Shown here: positions 52,643 through 61,891 of the stretch, piece by piece
Numbering within the stretch: the first letter of the stretch is position 1
How the letters are laid out: every line of letters begins with the position of its first letter
Assembly (NCBI RefSeq): GCF_024498295.1
Contig: NZ_CP101827.1
Coordinates: 1,120,001-1,184,000 of the forward strand
Length of the DNA: 64,000 bases
Direction of reading: 5' to 3'
Source: Thermocaproicibacter melissae
GTDB lineage: Bacteria > Bacillota > Clostridia > Oscillospirales > Acutalibacteraceae
The notes under the pieces: generated by a model
Database searches by the model: none
Seen by the model: the letters and a program-made list of their open reading frames with translations, nothing else
Told to the model about the DNA's origin: nothing
Program-made: the position numbers and the translations under genes

Positions 52643-52663
52643 TTTCCGTGTGTATCGAAAGAA

Positions 52664-54574
52664 TCAATCGGCTGCTTTGGTATCGATTTCTTCCTTTGCT
52701 TTTTTGAGGAATGCTTCGAGCGTCATGCTGCCGAGGTCGCCTGCTTTGCGGCCGCGGACGGAAACCGTGCCGTTCTGCTGCTCCTTCTCGCCGACGACAA
52801 GCATATAAGGAATCTTCTGCAGCTGTGCTTCACGAATCTTGTAACCGATTTTCTCGTTGCGGGTATCGATTTCCACGCGGATGCCGGCAGCCTCAAGCTG
52901 GTCGGTAATCTTCTGCGCGTAATCGCGGGTGACATCGGAAATCGGCAGAACCTTTACCTGCACCGGTGCGAGCCACATTGGGAACGCGCCCGCATAGTGC
53001 TCCGTCAGGATGGCGATGAAGCGCTCGATGCTGCCGAAAACGACGCGGTGAACCATGACCGGACGATGCTTTTCGCCGTCTTCGCCTGTGTAGGTGAGGT
53101 CAAAACGCTCCGGCATCTGGAAGTCGAGCTGAATGGTTCCGCACTGCCAAGTACGGCCCAGCGAATCGCGGAGATGGAAGTCAATCTTCGGACCGTAGAA
53201 TGCGCCGTCGCCCTCGTTGATTTCATACGGCTTGCCGTTCGCCTTCAAAGCATGAATCAGGGCGTTCGTCGCCATCTCCCACTGTTCGTCCGTACCCATG
53301 GAATCCTCCGGACGCGTGGAAAGCTCAAGGCTGTAATCAAAGCCGAACACTTTGTAGAAGCTGTCAATCAGCGACATAACGCCGAGAATCTCGCTCTCAA
53401 TCTGGTCCGGCGTCATGAAGATGTGGGCATCGTCCTGCGTAAAGCAGCGAACGCGCATCAGGCCGTGAAGCGCACCGGAAAGCTCATGGCGGTGAACAAG
53501 GCCGAGTTCCGCCAGGCGCTCCGGCAAATCACGGTATGAGTGCATCTTCCGCTTGTAAACAAGCATGCCGCCCGGGCAGTTCATCGGCTTGATTGCAAAA
53601 TCGGCGTTGTCGATTTTGGTGGTATACATATTGTCTTTGTAATGATCCCAGTGGCCGGAACGATGCCACAGCTCTTCGCTCAGAATCATCGGGGTGCGGA
53701 TTTCCTGATACCCGCGTTTGATGTGCTCTTCGCGCCAGAACTGCTCCAGCTGATTGCGCAGAACCATGCCCTTTGGCAGGAAGAACGGGAATCCGGGGCC
53801 CTCCTCATAGATGTCAAACAAATCGAGTTCGCGGCCGAGTTTGCGGTGGTCGCGCTTCTTTGCTTCCTCAATCATGTTGAGGTACGCTTCCAGCTCCGAA
53901 GCCTTCGGGAAGGAAATGCCGTAAACACGCTGGAGCATTTTGTTTTTTGCGTCGGCGCGCCAGTAAGCTCCGGTGCAGTTTGTCAGCTTCACGGCCTTGA
54001 CACGCCCGGTGCTCATCAGGTGCGGGCCGGCGCACAGGTCAACGTAATCGCCCTGGCGGTAGAAACTGATTTTCTCACCCTTTCCGGCATGTTCTCGAAT
54101 CAGCTCGAGCTTATATTTCTGGTGCTCCTTCTCCATCAATGCGCAAGCATCTTCGGGGGAAAGCTCAAAGCGTTCAAGAGGAAGGTCCGCTTTGATAATC
54201 TTCTTCATTTCCTCCTCAATTGCCTTCATATCCTCGGGCGTAAGCGTGCGGGGAAGGTCAAAATCGTAATAGAACCCGTTTTCAATGGCAGGGCCGATTG
54301 CAAAACCCGCATCTGGGAAGAGATGCTTCACGGCCTGCGCCATGATGTGAGAGGTTGTGTGCCAGTATGCCTTTTTGCCTTCCGCATCGTCAAATGTCAG
54401 AATCTGCAACTCGCAGTCTTCCGTCACCGGTGTGCGAAGGTCAACCACTTTTCCGTTCAATTTTCCGGCGCATGCGGCTTTATAGAGTCCTGCGCCGATT
54501 GACTTTGCGATTTCCGCAACCGTCGTTCCGCTTTCAAATTCTCTGACGTCGCCCTTTAGGCTGACTTTTACCAT
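52664..54574 (-). CDS. thrS: Threonyl-tRNA synthetase
   Basis: A 636-residue class II synthetase. TGS domain starts MVKVSLKGDVREFESGTTVA; the editing domain has HTTSHIMAQAVKHLFPD and later YVDLCAGPHLMSTG. The catalytic core includes MNCPGGMLVYKRKMHSYRDL, HRHELSGALHGLMRVRCFTQ and a C-terminal anticodon-binding domain (APVQVKVLPISD). It charges tRNA-Thr. ATG at 54574 with AAGGAG upstream; the longer frame to 54682 reads through the T-box terminator. Confidence 0.98.
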   Translation of the reverse strand: MVKVSLKGDVREFESGTTVAEIAKSIGAGLYKAACAGKLNGKVVDLRTPVTEDCELQILTFDDAEGKKAYWHTTSHIMAQAVKHLFPDAGFAIGPAIENGFYYDFDLPRTLTPEDMKAIEEEMKKIIKADLPLERFELSPEDACALMEKEHQKYKLELIREHAGKGEKISFYRQGDYVDLCAGPHLMSTGRVKAVKLTNCTGAYWRADAKNKMLQRVYGISFPKASELEAYLNMIEEAKKRDHRKLGRELDLFDIYEEGPGFPFFLPKGMVLRNQLEQFWREEHIKRGYQEIRTPMILSEELWHRSGHWDHYKDNMYTTKIDNADFAIKPMNCPGGMLVYKRKMHSYRDLPERLAELGLVHRHELSGALHGLMRVRCFTQDDAHIFMTPDQIESEILGVMSLIDSFYKVFGFDYSLELSTRPEDSMGTDEQWEMATNALIHALKANGKPYEINEGDGAFYGPKIDFHLRDSLGRTWQCGTIQLDFQMPERFDLTYTGEDGEKHRPVMVHRVVFGSIERFIAILTEHYAGAFPMWLAPVQVKVLPISDVTRDYAQKITDQLEAAGIRVEIDTRNEKIGYKIREAQLQKIPYMLVVGEKEQQNGTVSVRGRKAGDLGSMTLEAFLKKAKEEIDTKAAD

Positions 54575-54603
54575 GCAAAATTCACTCCTTCTAAAAATTA
54601 ACG

Positions 54604-54857
54604 ACAAAAAAGCCTTACCCACATGGGGTAAGGCTCGTTCCTTACGGTTCCACCCAATTTCAGCGGGAAAACCCGCCCTCATTGACGGCTATAACGGTGC
54701 CGGCCGGCACGCCTTTTGCAAAAACTGCCACGGCGCACACTCAGAGGCGGTAGCCGTTCATCTTCTCCGCCGCAGGCGCTTTCAGCTTACAACGCCTGCT
54801 CTCTGCTGCGGCCTTGATGGGGCTTCCTCATCAACGCTTTGTAGTTATGCTGTTTGG
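54604..54857 (-). ncRNA. T-box riboswitch of thrS
   Basis: The minus strand contains the T-box core TTGGGTGGAACCGTAAGG (plus complement about 54640-54660). A 10-bp terminator stem AGCCTTACCC/GGGTAAGGCT (54611-54620 with 54626-54635) follows with six T residues (54605-54610). Upstream sequence to the promoter can fold into stem I. Uncharged tRNA-Thr should switch it on. Confidence 0.93.
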
Positions 54858-54861
54858 CCTC

Positions 54862-54890
54862 ATCATAGCACCAGTTTTAGCTGTTGTCAA
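54862..54890 (-). promoter_or_regulatory. Sigma-A promoter of the thrS leader
   Basis: On the minus strand consensus TTGACA (54885-54890), a 17-nt spacer and TATGAT (54862-54867). Confidence 0.92.
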
Positions 54891-54991
54891 GGGCACTTTC
54901 TACCCGCGGAAAACGCTTTTACAATTCTTTTACACAAATTTACACTCTGGAATTTGTACTGTGTTACCGCCTTGTGAATCAAGCAAATTCC

Positions 54992-55021
54992 TTGACAGGA
55001 GGGTGTGAAAAGATATACAAT
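54992..55021 (+). promoter_or_regulatory. Probable sigma-A promoter of rny
   Basis: TTGACA (54992-54997), an 18-nt spacer and TACAAT (55016-55021), about 100 nt before the rny start. Confidence 0.75.
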
Positions 55022-55119
55022 TAGTCTTATGATGCGATTGTGTGCATTTAGCAATTTTACCTTTTGATTTAGAAATACGGAATGTTACTTAAATTCTTAC
55101 CACAGGGAGGTGCCAGCAT

Positions 55120-56679
55120 TTGCATGTTGATTTGTATGTCTGCATAATAATTGCGGTTGTATGCGCAGTTGTTGCAGGTGTGATTTGCTTCATTTGGGGA
55201 ACAGAGCACCGCAAGAAAACTGCTGAATATACCATAGGTTCTGCAGAGCAAGAAGCAAAACGCATTGTAAGTGATGCCATTAAAACGGCAGAAGCAAAGA
55301 AAAAAGAAGCAATACTTGAAGGAAAAGACGAAATTCACCGCCAGCGCACAGAAGTGGAACGCGAGCTGAACGAGCGCCGAAAGGAAGTTCAGCGGCAGGA
55401 ACGCCGCATCCAGCAAAAGGAAGAAACCCTTGATAAGAAAATGGAAGCGCTCGAGGCCAAGGAAGAAGTTCTTAACAACAAGCACAAGCAAGTTGAAGAA
55501 CGCTTGGCGGAAGCGGATGCTTTAAAGAAAAGCCAGTTTGACATGCTGGAAAAAATCTCCGGATTCACCATGGAGCAGGCAAAGGAATACCTGCTAAACA
55601 GTCTTGATAATGAACTGACGCATGAAAAAGCCGTTAAACTCATGGAGTTTGAACAGCAGACGCGTGAAGAAGCAGAAAAAGCGGCAAGAGAAATCATTTC
55701 AACCGCCATTCAGCGCTGTGCCGCCGACCATGTTGCGGAAGCTACGATTTCCGTTGTGCCGCTGCCAAACGATGAGATGAAGGGCCGCATCATCGGGCGT
55801 GAGGGCCGGAACATCCGGGCGATTGAGACAATGACCGGCGTTGACCTGATTATTGACGATACACCAGAAGCCATTACCCTCTCTTGCTTTGAACCGGTCC
55901 GCAGAGAAGTTGCACGCATCGCACTTGAGCATCTGATTGCCGACGGGCGTATTCATCCCGCACGAATCGAAGAAACCATTGAAAAAGCTCGCCGCGAGGT
56001 TGATGCTACCATTAAGCAGGAAGGCGAGCGCGCTGTTCTGGAGGCCGGAATCAACGGTATTCATCCGGAACTTGTGAAGCTCCTCGGGCGCCTGCGCTAC
56101 CGAACAAGCTACGGTCAGAATGTTCTGAATCATTCGCTTGAAGTTTCTTACTTGGCCGGAATGATGGCCTCTGAGCTCGGAATTGATCCGTCAGTTGCAC
56201 GCAGAGCCGGTTTGCTGCATGATATTGGCAAAGCTCTCGACCACGAGATTGAAGGTTCGCATGTTGACATCGGCGTAGAAGTTGCTAGAAAGTACAAGGA
56301 AAACGACGCCGTCATCCACGCCATTCAGGCGCATCACGGCGATGTGGAAGCAAAGAGTATTGCCGCCTGCCTTGTTCAGGCTGCTGACGCAATCAGTGCC
56401 GCCCGTCCGGGTGCACGTCGTGAGAATGTTGAGAACTATATTAAGAGGCTTGAAAAGCTCGAAGAACTCGCTTCTTCCTTTGAAGGCGTTGAACAGTGCT
56501 TTGCAATTCAGGCTGGGCGTGAGATTCGCATTATGGTTAAACCGGAAGCGGTTAATGACGATCAGATGGTTCTTCTTGCAAGACAGATTTGCAAAAAAAT
56601 TGAAAGTGATTTGGAATATCCGGGTCAGATTAAGGTTAATATTATTCGCGAAAGCCGCGCAATCGAATACGCAAAATAG
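55120..56679 (+). CDS. rny: Ribonuclease Y
   Basis: A 519-residue membrane-anchored endoribonuclease. One N-terminal transmembrane helix ([19 protein letters not shown], about 6-24) precedes a long coiled coil (~40-190, [20 protein letters not shown]). A KH domain ([20 protein letters not shown]) and an HD domain ([28 protein letters not shown]) follow. RNase Y starts bulk mRNA decay in Firmicutes. Start is TTG at 55120 with GGGAGG 9 nt upstream. ymdB follows, as in B. subtilis. Confidence 0.97.
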   Translation: MHVDLYVCIIIAVVCAVVAGVICFIWGTEHRKKTAEYTIGSAEQEAKRIVSDAIKTAEAKKKEAILEGKDEIHRQRTEVERELNERRKEVQRQERRIQQKEETLDKKMEALEAKEEVLNNKHKQVEERLAEADALKKSQFDMLEKISGFTMEQAKEYLLNSLDNELTHEKAVKLMEFEQQTREEAEKAAREIISTAIQRCAADHVAEATISVVPLPNDEMKGRIIGREGRNIRAIETMTGVDLIIDDTPEAITLSCFEPVRREVARIALEHLIADGRIHPARIEETIEKARREVDATIKQEGERAVLEAGINGIHPELVKLLGRLRYRTSYGQNVLNHSLEVSYLAGMMASELGIDPSVARRAGLLHDIGKALDHEIEGSHVDIGVEVARKYKENDAVIHAIQAHHGDVEAKSIAACLVQAADAISAARPGARRENVENYIKRLEKLEELASSFEGVEQCFAIQAGREIRIMVKPEAVNDDQMVLLARQICKKIESDLEYPGQIKVNIIRESRAIEYAK

Positions 56680-56749
56680 CAATCAGACGATGAAGGGGAG
56701 CAGGCGACTGTTCCCCATCTTTTTATAGTTGAACCGGAGGATGTATCCT

Positions 56750-57517
56750 ATGAATATTCTTGCAATCGGTGATGTTGTGGGAAGCATTGGCTGCAATTTC
56801 CTGCGCAGCCATCTTCCCGCCCTGAAAAAGATGAAGGCCATTGACCTCGTTATCGTAAACGGAGAAAATTCCGCGAACGGAAATGGTCTGACGCCGGCTT
56901 CCGCGCAGTTTCTGTTTGACAGCGGTGTAGATATCATCACCACCGGAAATCACTGCTTCCGCCGCAGAGAAAGCTACGACCTCTACGACTCCTGCGAAAC
57001 GCTCCTGCGCCCGGCCAATTTTCCCCCCTCTGTACCGGGGCACGGCTTCTGCGTTGTCGATATGGGAAGGATTCAGGTCGGCGTCATCAACCTGATGGGC
57101 GTAGTCTACCTAGAAAGCATGGATTCCCCTTTTGACTGCGTTGACCGAATTCTCGCACAAGGTATGCCAAAAATCACAGTCGTCGATTTCCACGCGGAAG
57201 CGACCGGTGAAAAACGCGCGCTCGGCTATTACCTCGACGGCCGTGTCTCCGCGGTTTTCGGAACGCACACCCATGTGCAGACCGCGGATGAATGTATCCT
57301 GCCAAAGGGCACTGGATACATCACCGACCTCGGCATGACCGGCCCGATTCATTCTGTGCTCGGTGTTAAACCTGAAATCATCATTCAAAAAATGCGTACC
57401 AAGATGCCTGCAAGGTTCGATATTGCCGAAGGCGACTGCCGCATTGACGGGGCAATTTTTACCATCGACGAGGCCACAGGCAGAACAGTTGGGGTCGAAC
57501 GTCTTACGATCGTGTAA
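56750..57517 (+). CDS. ymdB: YmdB family metallophosphoesterase (2',3'-cyclic-nucleotide phosphodiesterase)
   Basis: A 255-residue protein: MNILAIGDVVGSIGCNFLRS, IVNGENSANGNGLT, ITTGNHCFRRRE, VVDFHAEATGEKRALGYYLD, and FGTHTHVQTADECIL. These are the di-metal ligands of the TIGR00282 family. In B. subtilis YmdB affects biofilm and motility gene choice and hydrolyses 2',3'-cAMP. ATG at 56750 with GGAGG 8 nt upstream. It lies between rny and spoVS in the order found in B. subtilis. Confidence 0.94.
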   Translation: MNILAIGDVVGSIGCNFLRSHLPALKKMKAIDLVIVNGENSANGNGLTPASAQFLFDSGVDIITTGNHCFRRRESYDLYDSCETLLRPANFPPSVPGHGFCVVDMGRIQVGVINLMGVVYLESMDSPFDCVDRILAQGMPKITVVDFHAEATGEKRALGYYLDGRVSAVFGTHTHVQTADECILPKGTGYITDLGMTGPIHSVLGVKPEIIIQKMRTKMPARFDIAEGDCRIDGAIFTIDEATGRTVGVERLTIV

Positions 57518-57626
57518 GATTTTGTTAAGAATTTACAGAATTTATTAAATTACTCTTGCAAAATTAGAATTTTAGTTTTATTATTTGAGTATAATATTAT
57601 TTCTTCCAAAAATGGGGGGATAGTCG

Positions 57627-57887
57627 ATGGAAATACTCAAGGTATCATCAAAGTCAGCGCCGAACTCGGTCGCCGGCGCAGTTGCAGGAGTAATCAGGGA
57701 ATCCGGATCAGTAGAATTGCAGGCTGTAGGTGCAGGTGCTACGAATCAAGCGATTAAATCAATTGCCATTGCGCGCGGTTATCTCGCTCCGTCCGGCATT
57801 GATGCCATCTGCATACCCGCTTTTGCCAGTGTTACAATCGACGGTGAGGAACGCACTGCAATCAAATTGATTGTTGAGCCGCGCTGA
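57627..57887 (+). CDS. spoVS: Stage V sporulation protein S
   Basis: An 86-residue protein, the usual size, with the conserved MEILKVSSKSAPNSVAGAVA and VELQAVGAGATNQAIKSIAI. SpoVS has an Alba-like fold and acts in spore coat and septation control. ATG at 57627 with GGGGGG upstream. An upstream TATAAT (57590-57595) lacks a clear -35. In B. subtilis the gene is sigma-H dependent, but I see no obvious sigma-H box here. Confidence 0.97.
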   Translation: MEILKVSSKSAPNSVAGAVAGVIRESGSVELQAVGAGATNQAIKSIAIARGYLAPSGIDAICIPAFASVTIDGEERTAIKLIVEPR

Positions 57888-57904
57888 ACATACTCCGCAT
57901 ACTT

Positions 57905-57936
57905 AACCCTCCGAAATACGGAGGGTTTTCTTTTTG
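57905..57936 (+). terminator. Terminator of spoVS
   Basis: 9-bp perfect stem AACCCTCCG/CGGAGGGTT (57905-57913 with 57919-57927) followed by TTCTTTTTG. Confidence 0.92.
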
Positions 57937-57962
57937 CATGAGCATGGCTTCCGATTTTATGA

Positions 57963-57991
57963 TTGAATCGGGGACAACGATATGGTATAAT
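57963..57991 (+). promoter_or_regulatory. Sigma-A promoter of fakA-recG
   Basis: TTGAAT (57963-57968), a 17-nt spacer and TATAAT (57986-57991). A direct repeat pair lies just downstream (see repeat entry). Confidence 0.75.
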
Positions 57992-57993
57992 TA

Positions 57994-58052
57994 CAGAATA
58001 AGATTGAAATAATTGCAAAATTAGTTTGAAGTAATTTCAGAATAAGATTGAA
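57994..58052 (+). repeat. 15-bp direct repeats in the fakA leader
   Basis: CAGAATAAGATTGAA occurs at 57994-58008 and again at 58038-58052, 44 nt apart. GATTGAATCG also occurs twice, at 57961-57970 and 58046-58055. All lie between the promoter and the fakA start, a layout that could serve a repressor or arise by slippage. Direct observation; role unknown. Confidence 0.8.
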
Positions 58053-58099
58053 TCGATGCGGGTAAACCCGTTTATACGATTTGAGGGAGTGCTGACAAA

Positions 58100-59770
58100 G
58101 TGATAAACGGAACCGACCTGAAAACGGCAATCATATCTGGTGCAAATAACGTTCTGAAATATCGTACGTCGATTAATGAACTGAATATTTTCCCAGTGCC
58201 GGATGGCGATACCGGTACCAATATGTCCATGACAATCAGCTCAGCTGTTCGTGAGCTTGAAAATAATAATTCCGATTCCGCCGGTGAAATCGCGAAGACA
58301 GCCGCAGGCGCAATGCTTCGCGGAGCGCGAGGCAACTCGGGTGTAATTCTCTCCATCCTCTTTCGAGGCTTTGCAAAAGGTCTTGAAGGAAAAAACGAGG
58401 TCGGCGGTGGAGATATTGTAGAAGCACTCGGCATCGGCGTTGAGGCAGCCTACAAAGCTGTTATGAAGCCGACGGAAGGAACCATCCTGACCGTTGCGCG
58501 CCTTGCCTGTGAAGCCGGACGAGCAGCGCTGGAAAACGGAAATGACCCTTGTACTGTCTGGCAGGCAGTCTGCAACGGCGCAGAGGAAGCCCTGAAACAG
58601 ACACCGGAATTTCTGCCTGTTCTGAAACGTGCAGGCGTTGTGGACGCCGGCGGAAAAGGGCTGTGCTGTATTTTTGAAGGTATGCTCAGTTATCTCCGTG
58701 ACGGTGTTGTGATTCAAGAGGATGTCAGCACGGAAAAAGTAAATATAGATTCTGATGAATTTTTCCGCAATGCAGCAGCGGAGTTTGACCAGGAAATTCA
58801 TTTTACCTACTGCACCGAATTTATTGTCGGGCGCAACAAGGAATGCACCAAACAGCCCTCCGAGCTGCGTGCATTCCTGGAAACAATCGGTGACTGCGTA
58901 CTCGTCGTGGATGACGACGAAATCATCAAAGTACATGTGCACACGGAAAATCCGGGCAATGCGTTGGAAGCAGGCCTTGCCTACGGCCAGCTGTTGACCG
59001 TGAAAATCGAAAACATGAAGGAACAGCATCGCAAAGCCGCGGAAGAAAACGAAGAGGCTCAGGCGAAGAATTCAGAAGAATTTCAGCCCGTTGAACCGAC
59101 CGAAGAAGTTGGTTTTGTTGCCGTAGCTGCCGGTGACGGCTTGAAGACCCTCTTTACCGACCTCGGCTGCGGGCAGGTTGTCAGCGGCGGCCAGACAATG
59201 AACCCAAGCACCGAGATGATTGCTGCGGCGGTTCGCGCTACGCCGGCAAAAACCGTGTTTGTTCTGCCGAACAATAAAAACATCATTCTCGCTGTGGAAC
59301 AAGCCATTCCGCTTGTAACCGACCGGAAACTTGTTCTGCTTCCTACAAAGACCATTCCGCAGGGACTTACTGCTCTGCTTGCTTATGACCCCGAAAGCAC
59401 AGTGGAAGAAAACACCGTCAATATGATGGAGGCTGCTTCGGCTGTTGCAACCGGAACTGTCACCTACGCGGCAAGGGATTCTGAATTCGGCGGCCGTAAG
59501 ATTCGCAAAGATGACACTATGGGCCTTGTCAACGGAAAACTCGAGATTATCGACCATAACCGCGATATCAGCAAGGTCTGCACAAAGCTGGTGCGCCAGA
59601 TGGTTTCCCGCAGTACCTCGTTTGTAACGCTTATCTACGGCAACAATGTCACCGAGGAGGAAGCCACCAACGTCTGCAACCAGATAAAGGCTAAGATCCC
59701 CAGCCACATTGAAGTAACGCTGGTAAACGGCGGTCAGCCTGTTTATTACTACATCGTTTCCGTGGAATAA
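58100..59770 (+). CDS. fakA: DAK2-domain fatty acid kinase FakA-like protein (YloV)
   Basis: A 556-residue protein. N-terminal DhaL/DAK2 kinase domain (residues ~8-200) has NIFPVPDGDTGTNMSMTISS and RGARGNSGVILSILFRGFAK, the ATP-binding loops. A middle domain (~230-320) and a C-terminal DegV-like domain (~330-556) follow. FakA phosphorylates fatty acids presented by FakB (DegV) proteins for membrane lipid synthesis. Start is GTG at 58100 with GAGGGAG upstream. No fakB lies in the window. recG follows 31 nt downstream, as in many Firmicutes. Confidence 0.93.
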   Translation: MINGTDLKTAIISGANNVLKYRTSINELNIFPVPDGDTGTNMSMTISSAVRELENNNSDSAGEIAKTAAGAMLRGARGNSGVILSILFRGFAKGLEGKNEVGGGDIVEALGIGVEAAYKAVMKPTEGTILTVARLACEAGRAALENGNDPCTVWQAVCNGAEEALKQTPEFLPVLKRAGVVDAGGKGLCCIFEGMLSYLRDGVVIQEDVSTEKVNIDSDEFFRNAAAEFDQEIHFTYCTEFIVGRNKECTKQPSELRAFLETIGDCVLVVDDDEIIKVHVHTENPGNALEAGLAYGQLLTVKIENMKEQHRKAAEENEEAQAKNSEEFQPVEPTEEVGFVAVAAGDGLKTLFTDLGCGQVVSGGQTMNPSTEMIAAAVRATPAKTVFVLPNNKNIILAVEQAIPLVTDRKLVLLPTKTIPQGLTALLAYDPESTVEENTVNMMEAASAVATGTVTYAARDSEFGGRKIRKDDTMGLVNGKLEIIDHNRDISKVCTKLVRQMVSRSTSFVTLIYGNNVTEEEATNVCNQIKAKIPSHIEVTLVNGGQPVYYYIVSVE

Positions 59771-59801
59771 ACATTTCACCGGACCGGTAGGTGGTGGAAT
59801 T

Positions 59802-61835
59802 TTGGCAACTCTATACCGGAAAGATATTCAGTCACTCAAAGGCGTCGGAAGTCGGCGCGCTGAGCTTTTTAAGAAGCTCGGCGTGTCTTCGGTCGGCGCC
59901 TTGCTTCGTTTCTACCCTAGAGCCTATGAGGACTTAAGCAATCCCTGCGCAATCCGCAACGCACCGATTGGTGTGCCGTGCGCTGTCCGTGCTGTTGTGA
60001 CGGAATCTCCGAAAGGCACGCGCATACGCGGCGGGATGACGCTCTACCGTGGGAAGGCGGATGACGGAGATTCCGAATTTTCCCTGTTGTTTTTCAACAA
60101 TCCCTATGTAACCGACCTTCTCAAAGAGGGACAGGAATACCTATTTTACGGGAAAGTCAACGCGAATTTTCTGAAGCGGGAAATGGTTTCTCCGGAATTT
60201 TTTCCTGCCGAGACCTGCCCTCCCATTCGGCCGATATACCGCCAGACACAGGGCCTCAGCAGCCGCCTGATTGCAAATTCGGTAAAGGAAGCGCTTGCGC
60301 TTCTGCCGGAAAAAATACGGGATCCGCTCCCTCAGCCGATTCGTGAACAATATGGCCTTTGCGGCCTTCGCGAGGCTATCGTACACATTCACTTTCCTCC
60401 GAATGCGGCGGCGGTGGAAGAAGCGCGCAAGCGGCTGATTTTCGAGGAACTCCTTGTCCTTCAGCTTGGGCTTGGTCTGATGCGGAACCACGAAACGATA
60501 AAAAGCGGCTTTCAGCTACAAAAAGACTTTTCTGCGGAGTTTTTCCGCCTTCTCCCCTATTCCCCCACAAGGGCACAACGCCGTTCCGTCGCTGAGGCGA
60601 TGGAGGACATGATGAGTGGGCGGGTCATGCATCGGTTGGTACAGGGAGACGTCGGCTCAGGCAAAACGGCGGTAGCGGCTGCCCTGTGTTACAGTACCGT
60701 GAAAAACGGAATGCAGGCTGCCTTGATGGCGCCCACGGAGATTCTCGCGCGGCAGCATTATGAATCTCTACGGAAACTTTTTGAGCCGGCAGGGATTCAG
60801 GTTGCGCTACTTACGTCCGCTGTTCCTCCGGCTCAGAAAAAGTTAATCCTGGAGGGCCTAGCGGACGGGAGCATCGGGCTTGTCATCGGCACGCACGCGC
60901 TGATTTCCAAAGCCGTTGCGTTTCGCCGCCTTGCCCTCGTTGTGACCGACGAACAGCATCGGTTCGGTGTGGCGCAGCGGGCTGCCCTTTCCGGGAAAGG
61001 CGACAACCCACACCTGCTTGTCATGAGCGCAACGCCGATTCCCCGCACCCTTGCGCTGATGATTTACGGAGACTTGGACCTTTCGATTCTCGATGAGCTG
61101 CCGCCCGGCCGCCAGGAAATCAAGACCTATTTTATTACGTCGGACAAGCGTCAGCGCGCATTCGGCTTCTTGAGAAAGCAAATCGAAGCGGGCCGCCAGT
61201 GCTACATCATCTGCCCCATGATTGAGGAAGGCCAGAGTGACATGGCTAGCGTGCAGCAATACACCGAAAAGCTCCGCAAAAAATGGCTGCCGGGCTGCTC
61301 GGTGGCAGCTTTGCACGGGAAGATGAAGGCGCAGGAAAAGAATGAGATTATGAACCTTTACAGCGCCGGAAAAATCAGTGTGCTTGTCTCTACCACTGTG
61401 GTTGAGGTTGGCGTCGATGTCCCGAACGCGACGGTGATGATGATTGAAAATGCTGAGCGCTACGGACTTTCGCAACTACATCAGCTTCGCGGGCGTGTGG
61501 GACGCGGAAAGCACCAGTCCTACTGTATTCTGATTTCCGATGCCCAGAATGAGGAAGCGACGACGCGCCTGAAAGTGCTTTGCTCCACAAACGACGGATT
61601 CCGAATCGCAAACGCCGACTTAAAGCTGCGCGGGCCCGGCGATTTCTTCGGAAACCGCCAGCACGGCCTGCCGGTGCTGAAAATCGCGGATATGGCGGCA
61701 GATATGAATACGCTGAACCTTGCGCAGGAGGCCGCGCAGAAGATTCTTTCCGCCGACCAGACTCTGGACCTTCCGGAACACCGGGGGCTTCGCGCCGAAG
61801 TGCGTCAGCTCTTTGCGCATCTTGAGCGTTCGTAA
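59802..61835 (+). CDS. recG: ATP-dependent DNA helicase RecG
   Basis: A 677-residue SF2 helicase. The N-terminal wedge OB domain starts KDIQSLKGVGSRRAELFKKL. Motor motifs: Walker A LVQGDVGSGKTAVAAALCY, Walker B VTDEQHRFGVAQR, and the TRG-containing LHQLRGRVGRGKHQSYCIL. RecG remodels stalled replication forks and branched DNA. Start is TTG at 59802 with GGTGGTGG upstream. It ends at a hairpin shared with convergent hypE. Confidence 0.96.
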   Translation: MATLYRKDIQSLKGVGSRRAELFKKLGVSSVGALLRFYPRAYEDLSNPCAIRNAPIGVPCAVRAVVTESPKGTRIRGGMTLYRGKADDGDSEFSLLFFNNPYVTDLLKEGQEYLFYGKVNANFLKREMVSPEFFPAETCPPIRPIYRQTQGLSSRLIANSVKEALALLPEKIRDPLPQPIREQYGLCGLREAIVHIHFPPNAAAVEEARKRLIFEELLVLQLGLGLMRNHETIKSGFQLQKDFSAEFFRLLPYSPTRAQRRSVAEAMEDMMSGRVMHRLVQGDVGSGKTAVAAALCYSTVKNGMQAALMAPTEILARQHYESLRKLFEPAGIQVALLTSAVPPAQKKLILEGLADGSIGLVIGTHALISKAVAFRRLALVVTDEQHRFGVAQRAALSGKGDNPHLLVMSATPIPRTLALMIYGDLDLSILDELPPGRQEIKTYFITSDKRQRAFGFLRKQIEAGRQCYIICPMIEEGQSDMASVQQYTEKLRKKWLPGCSVAALHGKMKAQEKNEIMNLYSAGKISVLVSTTVVEVGVDVPNATVMMIENAERYGLSQLHQLRGRVGRGKHQSYCILISDAQNEEATTRLKVLCSTNDGFRIANADLKLRGPGDFFGNRQHGLPVLKIADMAADMNTLNLAQEAAQKILSADQTLDLPEHRGLRAEVRQLFAHLERS

Positions 61836-61846
61836 AATTGAGCAGC

Positions 61847-61877
61847 AAAAAATCCCCACCATGAGGCGGGGATTTTT
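61847..61877. terminator. Bidirectional terminator between recG and hypE
   Basis: 8-nt arms TCCCCACC and GGCGGGGA around an ATGA loop (about 61853-61872). They pair with one A-C mismatch on the plus strand, and fully with a G-U pair on the minus strand. A and T runs flank both sides. Confidence 0.88.
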
Positions 61878-61891
61878 TTATAAGCAATCTA

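Noticed and set aside
54575-54682. N-terminal extension of ThrS
   Set aside because: It reads through the thrS T-box core and terminator.
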